Part shown: piece after piece, positions 9,109-18,125 of the stretch | Position numbering within the stretch: position 1 is the stretch's first letter | Layout: each line of letters starts with the position of its first letter | Source of the DNA: Prevotellaceae bacterium UBA6974 | Lineage (GTDB): Bacteria > Bacteroidota > Bacteroidia > Bacteroidales > Bacteroidaceae | Assembly: GCA_002450165.1 (NCBI GenBank) | Contig: DJYQ01000016.1 | Coordinates: 1-56,743 of the forward strand | DNA: 56,743 nucleotides | Direction of reading: 5' to 3' | Program-made: the position numbers and the translations under genes | The notes under the pieces: generated by a model | The model's database searches: none | Seen by the model: the letters and a program-made list of their open reading frames with translations, nothing else | What the model was told of the DNA's origin: nothing

Positions 9109-9146
9109 AAATCCCTGGTTAGGTGTCTCGCCTAAACCAGGGATTT
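9109..9146. terminator. bidirectional intrinsic terminator between cydB and the sialidase gene
   Basis: Arms AAATCCCTGGTTAGG and CCTAAACCAGGGATTT form a near-perfect 15-base stem around a 7-base loop. A/T runs lie on both sides (AAAAAAA before, TTTCTCTTTATTT after), so it can stop transcripts from both convergent genes. Confidence 0.9.
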
Positions 9147-9150
9147 CTCT

Positions 9151-12100
9151 TTATTTGATCCTGATGCCTGTAGTTGAATACTCACCACTGTCCCGCAGGA
9201 TAACAATGCGGCCATCACGCATAACCTTGGTCGCCGTGTATTGTCGAGCGGATGGACTGACAATCAAATCATTTATTCCTGTCGGGTCGAAGCCTATAGG
9301 ACGGAACGGATTCTCGTCTGTGAACACGTAATCACTCTTGCCCGTTGCCCATTTCAGTGAAAAGCGTACAAAGCGCATTGTGAAGCCGCCAAAAATTCCG
9401 TTCTCCTCGTAATACACACCCAGTGTACCATCGGGCAAGACGGTGGCTGCGCTATATGCAGAACCAGTTGGACAGATTACTTTCTTGCTCGTAAATGTCT
9501 CGCCCTCGTCATACGATATGGCAATGCTCAGGTTCTGGCGACTACTGTTGTCTGGACAGGTCTGGAAAGCCACATCCCATGGATTCCCATCCTTGGTAGC
9601 ACACCATACCATATACTCTCCATCACATGCATTACCACTGATACCGCTTGTAAAACGTGTCTGTGGGGCTTTTTTCCATGTCATACCGCGGTCACTGGTA
9701 ACGTTATGATAATTGTAGCCACTGGAACGTACGCTTATTGCCAGGTCGCCGTTGTTACGCTCCAAGGTCTTGGGCTCGTCCGCCCCTGTCGTACCGCTGG
9801 TTCCCTGTACATGCCAACTGTCGCCGTTGTCCTCGCTCATGAAGAATATAAAGTTCTGAACATTATTCCCATCGCGGTTGACAAAACTGCTGACCAGTGT
9901 TCCGTCACGAAGCTGAAGTGCTGCACCGGAACCAGAGAAACCACCCTTCCATGTAGGGTTGGGACTACCGATGGCATACAGGCTACTGGTATGATCTACC
10001 GGAGTACTCCATGTCTCACCTCCGTCAACAGACTTGATCGTCTTCCATGCCTGTGGCTTTTCGGGTGTTGAGCCAAAGAAACCGTTTCCGTATGGCGATG
10101 AGGTCATTATGCCTATTATCTCGCCATTGTTGCGATTGGTTACAAGACTGGCATCTCCATGACCATAGTTTCCTCCAGTTGCTGCTGTTCCTGCAACAAC
10201 ATTTGGTTCTGTCCAGGTTCTGCCCATGTCATCACTATACTGAGACACAACATAGCAGTGAGAGGGAAGGTCTGCATTGTGGTTGAGACGGTCATCAGTC
10301 AAAACGACTAGACGTGTCTTTCCTTCCTTTTCCACACAGGTGATAGCGGGAATACGATAATACATCGAGCCGTTCGTCTTATCCGCTCCTCTATCTTTTG
10401 GCATCAGGGCTGTGCCTTCGCTCAGGAATATCTGGACATAGTTGGCACAATTGCCATTGTCCTCTGTCACTTCCTGACCATCCACTATATAGCCTGTGAT
10501 CTTTGGCTTTGTTTTCTTTCCCTCGATGTCACCGTCCTCAATATCAAATGCTATCCAAATGTAATGGTCACCCGGTGTGAGAAGCTTGCTGACGTTGACC
10601 GTACACTTCTCGGATGTGGTTGATGCTGAAGGTCCTGTAAGCAGGTCATACTTACCCAGAAGGGTTCCGGTCTCGTCGCGCCATGGCATTTTCTTTTCAG
10701 GGTCAACAAACAGTTCACGCTCATTAATTGCCTCGTACACTTTTACGGATTTTACATACTTAGGATTATATACCGTAAGATTGATTCCTTGCAATTCGGC
10801 ACTGCCCTTAAGGCCATCTACATGCAACGTAGCACGCATAATAGGTACATTGGTATTACCTATACCTGTAGTGACCTTGGCCTGAGTGCAGGTTGCGCCA
10901 GAAAGCCTTGCCTTGGCCTTCTCCTCGCTTGCATCCACTTCCTCGAATCTCCACAGTGAAGCATTGCCCTCACCTGCAGCCCAACGGACAATCAAACTGT
11001 TATCCTTCTGGGCATGTAGTTCTACACCACCATCAGTGATAATGAACGAACCGTTACTGGACTGAATGCTGTATATGTAATTAGGTGTAGTGCTTTTACC
11101 AAATTGTGTTGAATTCCCTGTACCGGAACCTGCCGTGCCGAAGTATATGCCGTCATAGTTCTTTATCGCCAGTTTACCGTCTTTTTCCCAGAAACTCCAT
11201 ATACGGTCGGACATATACAACTTGCTGGTATATGTTATACGGTCTGATGATTCGGTGTAGTTGATCACCTTTCCTGTACAGTATGTTACGGACGATGCTG
11301 CGGCATTTACAATATAGTACCAATGTTCGTTGCCTTCGGTACTGATTTCGGGAAGTCCTGCAACTGGAGCCTGATCCTCGGGAATTATCGTTACCGTAAA
11401 GTTATTCATAAGCACACCCTTGCCGTTGGTTCCCGACAGGTCAAACGAGACTGTCTGAAGATTGACAGATGACTTGCTGAATGTCAATGCTCCATTGCTT
11501 GTTGTGTATGTCTTGCCATCCATTATCAGGGACAGTCCCGTAGTATGGCCATTGTTATGTGCATCGAAACTGTAACTGCTTATCAGATAGCCTGAAGGAG
11601 CTGTGACTGAGTATGTCGCACTGCCCTTGGAACCGGTCATCAACTGTATGGTATTGCCGCTCCAGTTCATATTATTGGGGCCGCAACCGAATACCAACTG
11701 TGGCGTTGCGGTGCTCTTCCAACTATTGTTCCAATTCTGATTTACTGCTCCACTGCTGTTGTACAGGTTACCTGTAGTCTTGTCCAGATTGTATGTTATG
11801 GGGTCAACATGTGCAGGCTCGGGGTCAGGTTCCTCTATTGGATCAGGAGCATCCAGGATACGTAACTGGCAACCTACATCTGTCAGGTCATTTCCCTTGC
11901 TGGACGAAGAACTCCAGTTGTAAATCTTATAAGTCTGAGGACTACCTGTCTGGTTAAGTTCAACCTCTCCACTGCAGAATGCAAAGTGTGCCATAGTGTT
12001 GGCGTTCTTCAGCGTCCAACCTGCTGACGGTTTGCTTGCTACGCAACTGATCTGGGTATTATACGATGCTACAGGATTCAGATAACTGCCATACTTGCGG

Positions 12101-13713
12101 TTGATAATATCGTATGTCCCGTCACCACGGTCCACAAACTTCCACATACTGTTTGCGAACTTGTAGTCTGTCGTTGAACCTATCACGCCGTCTGTCGCAC
12201 CCGTAGCAGTCATGAAATGACCTGTCGATCGGTTAGATACAATTTGATACCAATGTTCGTCTCCATCGGTACTTGCGAGCGGTCTTATATAACTGGCATC
12301 CGTTACTGCCTGCCATCGTTCTGCAGCCTGACCGTCGGTAAGTACTGTAAATGACAAATCATCAAAATCAACAGACAGGGCATCCCTGATTGCCTGTGCA
12401 AATTTGACACTTCCCCTGCCGGTCAGATAATTATTGCTGTTAACATAATCCGCTACTGGATTATTGTCTGTTCCTATTGTAGCTGCATAGGTATCTATGA
12501 ACCTGACGTTTTCATAGCCATCAGTGCCTGCCAGCTCATCCCTCAGCCAGTTGTTAAGTGTTGCGAGCCTACCTGTATTCAGGCTTGTATTGTTATGTCT
12601 GCCATGTATGGACATAACATATATTTTGGCACCATTGGCCTTGCCCTTGACCTTATCCACCAATGCTTTGTAATTGGACTTAACAGTAGCAATATCTGTA
12701 GAACCTGTAAAATCAGCAGTCCCAGTGTAAAGCAATATTGCCTTGGGGCAGGACTTTGTTACGCCTGTCGCAGCAAACGTTGCATCCACTTCCTTGCCGG
12801 TGGTTGCTATATCACCACTGGCGTTCCAACCTGTTCCGCGATTCTTGATATTGTTGTTACCCAACAGTTCCCACCACTCTGCGGTCTTTACCTCGGCATC
12901 GCCAAAGAACAGAATATCATCACTGCTTATCGGCATTACCGAGAACATCGTGGCACGACCACCGTGCATACTGCCAAGTCCGTCTTGTTTCTGAACGGAT
13001 GTAAGATCGTTTGACAAAGCGTCGTATTCCGAAGTTACTCCTTCTCCCAGATATGGTTTGATTGCAGTAGCCCACTTCTTGAACGCTGCTGCATTGGGGT
13101 GTAGTTTGTCGTTGCTCCATGCTCCGCCCTGGGCCACGCATGACATAGTATCGTAGAAGTCGATAAACGTCAGCCATGTATTACCTGCAGTACGCATATC
13201 CTCAATCCAGGTTTTAAGCAGTTGGTTATAGGCAAGCCACGTCGCCTCGACACGGTTGCTTGTGGTATTGTTGATAATAGGATACAAGTAAACCTGAGTT
13301 TCCGCGTAACGCGAATGAATACGGGTAACAATATTTTGAACAAACCTGAGCAGTACATCCGGGGTTGCCGGAGTGTTGAGACCGCCACTGGTTGCGATAT
13401 CGTTCGTTCCTATCATCATAAATACCTTTGCAGGCTTGTTGCCTAAATAACTTTCCAGATTTTCACTCTGTTGTGTAGCATATGAGCCTGAGTTACCTCG
13501 GTTAGATATAGGAAGGCACTTGCCATCCTTGTCACGGAACACTTCGTTCCAGATGTGCATATCTGTGATGCTGTTGCCTATCATCACAATACTGCCCTCG
13601 GCCGGTTGCAATACCTTGAAACCGTCATAACGTGCCTGACGGAACGGTTCGTCCGCCATGCCAATGCCTGTGCATACAAACAGTACAAGCAAACAAAACA
13701 AAAACTTTTTCAT
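9151..13713 (-). CDS. secreted SGNH esterase (tandem, second copy degenerate) fused to a GH33 sialidase
   Basis: This 1520-residue secreted protein (signal peptide 1-20) is built in series. Residues 30-225 are an SGNH hydrolase with GNSIT (Ser48), GTND (102-105) and DKLH (Asp202, His205). Residues 255-450 are a second SGNH-like copy in which the Ser is Ala (GDA, 271-273) and no DxxH is found, so it is probably inactive. Residues of about 475-930 hold lectin-like beta domains. About 935-1075 resembles the sialidase-associated BNR N-terminal domain. The sialidase itself has YYRIP (Arg1120), five Asp-box-like repeats (for example SVDGGETW) and LGVYYEENG with the likely Tyr nucleophile. The combination suggests removal of O-acetyl groups and then of sialic acid from mucin-type glycans; the esterase target is inferred. 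The tail resembles those of two other secreted proteins here. Confidence 0.88.
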   Translation of the reverse strand: MKKFLFCLLVLFVCTGIGMADEPFRQARYDGFKVLQPAEGSIVMIGNSITDMHIWNEVFRDKDGKCLPISNRGNSGSYATQQSENLESYLGNKPAKVFMMIGTNDIATSGGLNTPATPDVLLRFVQNIVTRIHSRYAETQVYLYPIINNTTSNRVEATWLAYNQLLKTWIEDMRTAGNTWLTFIDFYDTMSCVAQGGAWSNDKLHPNAAAFKKWATAIKPYLGEGVTSEYDALSNDLTSVQKQDGLGSMHGGRATMFSVMPISSDDILFFGDAEVKTAEWWELLGNNNIKNRGTGWNASGDIATTGKEVDATFAATGVTKSCPKAILLYTGTADFTGSTDIATVKSNYKALVDKVKGKANGAKIYVMSIHGRHNNTSLNTGRLATLNNWLRDELAGTDGYENVRFIDTYAATIGTDNNPVADYVNSNNYLTGRGSVKFAQAIRDALSVDFDDLSFTVLTDGQAAERWQAVTDASYIRPLASTDGDEHWYQIVSNRSTGHFMTATGATDGVIGSTTDYKFANSMWKFVDRGDGTYDIINRKYGSYLNPVASYNTQISCVASKPSAGWTLKNANTMAHFAFCSGEVELNQTGSPQTYKIYNWSSSSSKGNDLTDVGCQLRILDAPDPIEEPDPEPAHVDPITYNLDKTTGNLYNSSGAVNQNWNNSWKSTATPQLVFGCGPNNMNWSGNTIQLMTGSKGSATYSVTAPSGYLISSYSFDAHNNGHTTGLSLIMDGKTYTTSNGALTFSKSSVNLQTVSFDLSGTNGKGVLMNNFTVTIIPEDQAPVAGLPEISTEGNEHWYYIVNAAASSVTYCTGKVINYTESSDRITYTSKLYMSDRIWSFWEKDGKLAIKNYDGIYFGTAGSGTGNSTQFGKSTTPNYIYSIQSSNGSFIITDGGVELHAQKDNSLIVRWAAGEGNASLWRFEEVDASEEKAKARLSGATCTQAKVTTGIGNTNVPIMRATLHVDGLKGSAELQGINLTVYNPKYVKSVKVYEAINERELFVDPEKKMPWRDETGTLLGKYDLLTGPSASTTSEKCTVNVSKLLTPGDHYIWIAFDIEDGDIEGKKTKPKITGYIVDGQEVTEDNGNCANYVQIFLSEGTALMPKDRGADKTNGSMYYRIPAITCVEKEGKTRLVVLTDDRLNHNADLPSHCYVVSQYSDDMGRTWTEPNVVAGTAATGGNYGHGDASLVTNRNNGEIIGIMTSSPYGNGFFGSTPEKPQAWKTIKSVDGGETWSTPVDHTSSLYAIGSPNPTWKGGFSGSGAALQLRDGTLVSSFVNRDGNNVQNFIFFMSEDNGDSWHVQGTSGTTGADEPKTLERNNGDLAISVRSSGYNYHNVTSDRGMTWKKAPQTRFTSGISGNACDGEYMVWCATKDGNPWDVAFQTCPDNSSRQNLSIAISYDEGETFTSKKVICPTGSAYSAATVLPDGTLGVYYEENGIFGGFTMRFVRFSLKWATGKSDYVFTDENPFRPIGFDPTGINDLIVSPSARQYTATKVMRDGRIVILRDSGEYSTTGIRIK

Positions 13714-13731
13714 AACGTTATCTCGTTAAGA

Positions 13732-14247
13732 TTAGTATAATTCAATAACTTCCAAATCCCTAATATCCGTGCCGTCTATATTGAACCGTATCAGCGTACG
13801 CACTGCATGCTGTCCATACAGGCCTGCCGCACCCGGATTTATATGCAGACAGCCCAACTTGTCGTCCATCATTACTTTAAGTATATGCGAGTGACCGCTG
13901 ATAAAAAGCTTAGGCGCAGGGACAAACTTACCATTTTCATCATTGTGTGGATACAGGTATCTGATTACGCTACGGTCATACTTGCCGGGATAACCACCGA
14001 TATGTTTCATCAGCACATCCACTCCCTCACAGGCGAAACGCTGGACCAAAGGATACTCGCGACGGATGGCAACAGTATCTATATTGCCATACACTGCGTT
14101 TAATGGAGCAATCCTGGCCAGACCATCAGCAACAGCTAAAGACCCGATGTCACCTGCGTGCCATATTTCATCGCATGACCCAAAGTATTTAACGTACCGA
14201 TCATCCCAATGCGAATGTGTATCCGAAATCAGTCCTATACGTTTCAT
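13732..14247 (-). CDS. metallophosphoesterase, YfcE/MJ0936 type phosphodiesterase
   Basis: This 171-residue cytoplasmic protein shows the metallophosphoesterase motifs in order: SDTHSH (residues 8-13), HAGDIGS, YGNID and GHSH followed by NPGAAG. This family hydrolyses phosphodiester bonds with two divalent metals; natural substrates are mostly unknown. It is 6 bases downstream of ccsBA and 18 bases upstream of the sialidase gene on the same strand, so the three may share a transcript. Confidence 0.88.
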   Translation of the reverse strand: MKRIGLISDTHSHWDDRYVKYFGSCDEIWHAGDIGSLAVADGLARIAPLNAVYGNIDTVAIRREYPLVQRFACEGVDVLMKHIGGYPGKYDRSVIRYLYPHNDENGKFVPAPKLFISGHSHILKVMMDDKLGCLHINPGAAGLYGQHAVRTLIRFNIDGTDIRDLEVIELY

Positions 14248-14253
14248 CTTTAC

Positions 14254-15369
14254 TTAACTGTTATATGTGTGCAAACTGTTCACTGCAGATGGCAGATAGT
14301 TTACCCCATACCACGTTATCTGTAATGCCACAAATGTCAGCAACACATACATTGTTATCTTCCACCGCCCTGCATCACGGACATGCATACACATCAGCAT
14401 CAGCATCCATGTAACTGCAGCCCAGTTTTCCTTTGGATCCCACCCCCAATAATCTCCCCATGCCTGGTTAGCCCATACACTTCCCATAAGCATGCCCAGG
14501 AGTATAAGCCCCGAAGCACTTCGTATCAACTCTCTGGCTAAACTTGCATTAAAGAATGTAACGATTACAGCCACAGACACTATAGCATAGGCTATCATAT
14601 ACATGCCCAAATGCGGAACAAACCACCATGACCGTAATACTGGCATCAATGTCTGAAAATTGATTCTGGCTACAGAAAAGAGCGTGAATAAAACGGCTAT
14701 CAGTATCACTACCGGCAGAATTACTTTCAGATTCCAATGGTTCAACAACAGCAAAAATGCCGCAACGGCAAGCAATGCCATTCCAGCATATACTGCCAGC
14801 AGCCATGGATCATGGACGAATTTGAGAATGCTGTACTGCCCGTTTAGCGTATCATAACCGTCCTGGTAAATGGAATATCCCATATATCTTGCAGGTGCAT
14901 TGACCTCGGTTGTCATTTGCTTGCCGTCAATTTTCAGATAACTGCGAAACTGTTTGGGAGCTTCCTGATCATTTTCATAATACTCTGTTTCAAACTTGTC
15001 CAGGGCAATGGTAAAAGGTAACTGCACGGTACTCTTATCCTCTGTATAAGCTATACTTCCTGCCTCGTTAACAAACAGTTTCATCCTACACGGGATGCGA
15101 CCTGATGCACCTAAAAGCGAACCAGCAAGGACCAGCAACATCCCCACATGTGAAAACCATACCGCACCAAATCGGAACCTGGATATCTGAACACACAATA
15201 AAAGCATCAGCAGGATTATATACACGCCAAATGCAGTACTTGCATGAACAGGTATCGACCAAGTTCCCTCTATAGCCAGCATCAACACTCCCAAACCGAG
15301 CATTAGGCGCGAAAGCCAGGGAGAGCAAAGCCACTGTGACACTTTATTATAAGGTGTACTACTCCTCAT
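14254..15369 (-). CDS. cytochrome c biogenesis fusion protein, ResB-like plus CcsA (system II)
   Basis: This 371-residue polytopic membrane protein has a ResB/CcsB-like N-terminal half (residues 1-190, two early helix pairs and a periplasmic segment) and a CcsA half with the heme-handling WWD motif (WGDYWGWDPKENWAAVTW) near residue 310. System II exports heme and attaches it to c-type apocytochromes. The ResB part is much shorter than in free-standing ResB. In Bacteroidales ccsBA often follows nrfHA; those genes are not here. ATG at 15369 is supported by a short leader after a TAnnTTTG element. Confidence 0.85.
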   Translation of the reverse strand: MRSSTPYNKVSQWLCSPWLSRLMLGLGVLMLAIEGTWSIPVHASTAFGVYIILLMLLLCVQISRFRFGAVWFSHVGMLLVLAGSLLGASGRIPCRMKLFVNEAGSIAYTEDKSTVQLPFTIALDKFETEYYENDQEAPKQFRSYLKIDGKQMTTEVNAPARYMGYSIYQDGYDTLNGQYSILKFVHDPWLLAVYAGMALLAVAAFLLLLNHWNLKVILPVVILIAVLFTLFSVARINFQTLMPVLRSWWFVPHLGMYMIAYAIVSVAVIVTFFNASLARELIRSASGLILLGMLMGSVWANQAWGDYWGWDPKENWAAVTWMLMLMCMHVRDAGRWKITMYVLLTFVALQITWYGVNYLPSAVNSLHTYNS

Positions 15370-15391
15370 TAAACATACTTTTCCTCGTGTA

Positions 15392-15399
15392 CAAAAATA
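15392..15399 (-). promoter_or_regulatory. candidate -7 element for ccsBA
   Basis: The minus strand reads TATTTTTG, matching TAnnTTTG, about 22 bases ahead of the ccsBA ATG. No convincing -33 TTTG is present. The rest of 15370-15484 is AT-rich with nothing else recognised. Confidence 0.45.
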
Positions 15400-15484
15400 A
15401 TAATAAATAATTTAATATTGTGCTTTTATATAACTGATTAAGTTTTTTTTGTGATAATACCATAATATGTTACAGAAATACAAC

Positions 15485-15521
15485 AAAAAAAGCACCTCCC
15501 GTCAAAGGGAGATGCTTTTAT
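15485..15521 (-). terminator. intrinsic terminator of the nqr operon
   Basis: On the minus strand AAAAGCATCTCCC pairs with GGGAGGTGCTTTT around a TTTGAC loop, followed by a T run. It lies 17 bases after the nqrF stop and separates nqrF from ccsBA. Confidence 0.9.
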
Positions 15522-15538
15522 CTATTAAAAAGCTTTCG

Positions 15539-16825
15539 TTAACCACCAAAGTTATCGAAGCGTATCATATCGTCCTCGACACCGAGTGAGTGCAGAAGGT
15601 CGAGAACAGTCTTAGCCATCATTGGAGGACCGCACAGATAGTACTCACAATCCTCGGGAGCTTCGTGCTGTTTAAGATAAGTATCACCCATCACTGGTGC
15701 TACGAAGCCAGGGGTATACTTGATTCCTGCCTCATCTGCCTTGGGATCGGGACGATCCAATGCAAGGTGGAAGTGGAAGTTGGGGAAATCTTTCTCCAAC
15801 TGTAGGAAATCATCCAAGAACGGAATCTCCTCAAGTGCACGCGCACCGTAAAAGTAGTGCATTGGGCGCTTACGATCCTCGTCCTTGACACCATGGCCTT
15901 TGAGCATGTGCATAATCTGAGCACGCAACGGAGCCATACCGGCACCACCGCCTACCCATATCATCTCGCGTCCTGAACCATATACCGGACGGAACTCACC
16001 GTAAGGTCCTGACATAATAACCTTGTCACCCGGTTTCAGGTTGAAAATATAAGATGACGCAATACCTGGATTAACATCCATGAAACCCGGACCCTGGTCC
16101 TTTGGCTTGAACGGAGGTGTTGCGATACGCACGTTCAGTGTGATAATATCACCCTCGTCAGGATAATTGGCCATAGAGTATGCACGGATAGTATCGGACG
16201 GATTGGTACACTTCAGGTCAAAGAGACCAAATTTTTCCCAAGCCGGAAGGTATGTCTCACCAATAAGGTCGCGGTCGTACTTCGCATAGTCGATACAGTC
16301 AAATGCAGGTATCTTAATCTGTGCGTACGAACCAGGCTCGAAGTCCATGTGCTCGCCTGCAGGCAAGGCAACCTTGTACTCCTTGATGAAAGTAGCAACG
16401 TTCTTGTTACCAATAACGGTGCACTCCCACTCCTTGACGCCCATTACACTGTCATCAATCTTTACCTGTAGGTCACCCTTGACCTTGCACTGACAGCCCA
16501 AGCGCCAATTCTCCTTAATCTGTTTGCGTGTAAAGTGTCCTTTCTCGCTGTCGAGAATCTCGCCACCGCCAGCAGTTACCTGAAGTTTGCACTGACCGCA
16601 TGAGCCTTTACCGCCACAGGCACTGGGCAGGAAGATGCCCTGCTCAGAGAGTGTGCTTAACAGAGAGCTACCCTGACCAACCGAGAGTTTTTCCTTTCCA
16701 TTGATAGTTACTGTCACATTGCCACTGGGTGACAAGTATGTCTTTGCTACGAGCAGGATGGCAACCAGGATGAGGATGATTCCCAGGAATACGGCAATGC
16801 TCGCTAAAATCAAATTTAAATCCAT
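15539..16825 (-). CDS. nqrF: Na+-translocating NADH:quinone reductase subunit F
   Basis: This 428-residue subunit takes electrons from NADH at the cytoplasmic face. It has one N-terminal membrane helix (residues 5-27), a plant-type 2Fe-2S domain with Cys70, Cys76, Cys79 and Cys111 (SACGGKGSCGQC), an FAD-binding RAYSMANYP motif and an NADH-binding GGGAGMAPLRAQ motif. It is the last gene of the nqrABCDEF operon, 18 bases after nqrE, with an AGGAG sequence ahead of its ATG and a terminator behind it. Confidence 0.97.
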   Translation of the reverse strand: MDLNLILASIAVFLGIILILVAILLVAKTYLSPSGNVTVTINGKEKLSVGQGSSLLSTLSEQGIFLPSACGGKGSCGQCKLQVTAGGGEILDSEKGHFTRKQIKENWRLGCQCKVKGDLQVKIDDSVMGVKEWECTVIGNKNVATFIKEYKVALPAGEHMDFEPGSYAQIKIPAFDCIDYAKYDRDLIGETYLPAWEKFGLFDLKCTNPSDTIRAYSMANYPDEGDIITLNVRIATPPFKPKDQGPGFMDVNPGIASSYIFNLKPGDKVIMSGPYGEFRPVYGSGREMIWVGGGAGMAPLRAQIMHMLKGHGVKDEDRKRPMHYFYGARALEEIPFLDDFLQLEKDFPNFHFHLALDRPDPKADEAGIKYTPGFVAPVMGDTYLKQHEAPEDCEYYLCGPPMMAKTVLDLLHSLGVEDDMIRFDNFGG

Positions 16826-16843
16826 TGTATATTCTCCTGTTCG

Positions 16844-17476
16844 TTAAAATTTAATATTAAGACCTGAGAAGCACATGAAGGCCATGGCCATAAGTCCTAC
16901 GGTAATGAACGTGATACCAAGTCCCTGTAGAGGCTTGGGCACGTCGGTATAGGCCATCTTCTCGCGAATGGCAGCCAGACCTACGATAGCCAGCAACCAA
17001 CCGATGCCACTACCCAGTGCGTAGGCAACACAGTCACCTACACCTCCGATATACTGTACGTTAGTCTCCTCCATTCCTATGCGCTGCTGCATAAACAGGG
17101 ATGCACCCATGATAGCGCAGTTTACAGCAATAAGAGGCAAGAAGATGCCTAATGATGCGTACAGCGATGGGCTGAAGCGCTCGACGACCATCTCTACTAA
17201 CTGAACCATACCGGCAATAACGGCGATAAACAGAATGAATGCGAGGAAACTGAGGTCAACACCCTCTACAATACAATCAGGTCCCAGAACCTTGGTCTGC
17301 AAGAGATAGTCAACGGGTACCGTAACAAGTAACACAAATGTTACTGCAATGCCCAGACCCAGGGCTGTCTTTACATTCTTGGATACTGCCAGATACGAGC
17401 ACATACCCAGGAAGAAAGCAAAGATCATGTTGTCCACAAAAATCGAGCGGACAAATAATTCAAGCATGTGTCCCAT
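16844..17476 (-). CDS. nqrE: Na+-NQR subunit E
   Basis: This 210-residue membrane protein has six hydrophobic segments and the family start ELFVRSIFVDNMIFAFFLGM. NqrE and NqrD form the inverted-repeat membrane pair that carries an intramembrane iron centre; the Cys in FFLGMCSYLAVSKN is the expected ligand. The ribosome-binding sequence AAGGAGGAAA for it is encoded by the last codons of nqrD. Confidence 0.97.
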   Translation of the reverse strand: MGHMLELFVRSIFVDNMIFAFFLGMCSYLAVSKNVKTALGLGIAVTFVLLVTVPVDYLLQTKVLGPDCIVEGVDLSFLAFILFIAVIAGMVQLVEMVVERFSPSLYASLGIFLPLIAVNCAIMGASLFMQQRIGMEETNVQYIGGVGDCVAYALGSGIGWLLAIVGLAAIREKMAYTDVPKPLQGLGITFITVGLMAMAFMCFSGLNIKF

Positions 17477-17477
17477 A

Positions 17478-18110
17478 TTACTTTTCCTCCTTGTTTATTG
17501 AGCGATGTGCCCAAATTACACAACCTACTATTATCAACGACATTGCCGGCATTACCATCATGCCGTTGTTCATGTACCAGCCTCCGTTGGCAACATACCA
17601 ACTGTCGGGGATGACCTGATAGTCAAACAGTTTGCCCGAACCAAAAAGTTCACGGACAAAACCCACGACAACCAACACCCAGGCGTAACCCAGGCCATTG
17701 CCTATACCATCCAGCGTAGATGCCCATGGTCCATTTTGCATGGCAAATGCCTCCAGACGTCCCATCAAAATACAGTTGGTAATAATCAGACCCACATATA
17801 CACTGAGCTGTACGCTTACATCGTACACAAATGCCTTGAGCAACTGGCTGACAATTGTTACCAAAGCAGCTACAACAACAAGTTGTACAATGATACGTAT
17901 GCGGTTTGGAATGGTTTTGCGCAACAACGAAATCACCAGGTTTGACATAGCTGTAATGACTGTCACACTCAGGCCCATGATTATTGCTGGCTTGAGCTGG
18001 CTGGTTACTGCCAGTGCCGAACATATGCCCAGGACCTGGACAGTAACTGGATTATTAAGATTAAGTGGACTGGAGAATGCTGCCTTATTCTCATCAGAAA
18101 ACAATTTCAT
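17478..18110 (-). CDS. nqrD: Na+-NQR subunit D
   Basis: This 210-residue membrane protein is homologous to NqrE in the opposite orientation and shows the family segment NPVTVQVLGICSALAVTSQL with the conserved Cys. GRLEAFAMQNGPWASTLDG is also typical. It starts 15 bases after nqrC; its ATG is preceded by AAGGAGGG, which directly follows the nqrC stop. Confidence 0.97.
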   Translation of the reverse strand: MKLFSDENKAAFSSPLNLNNPVTVQVLGICSALAVTSQLKPAIIMGLSVTVITAMSNLVISLLRKTIPNRIRIIVQLVVVAALVTIVSQLLKAFVYDVSVQLSVYVGLIITNCILMGRLEAFAMQNGPWASTLDGIGNGLGYAWVLVVVGFVRELFGSGKLFDYQVIPDSWYVANGGWYMNNGMMVMPAMSLIIVGCVIWAHRSINKEEK

Positions 18111-18125
18111 ATTCTTTATCCCTCC

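Noticed and set aside
9151..13713. Two separate genes misjoined (esterase and sialidase)
   Set aside because: The frame is open throughout with continuous lectin-like linkers and no internal promoter or start region.
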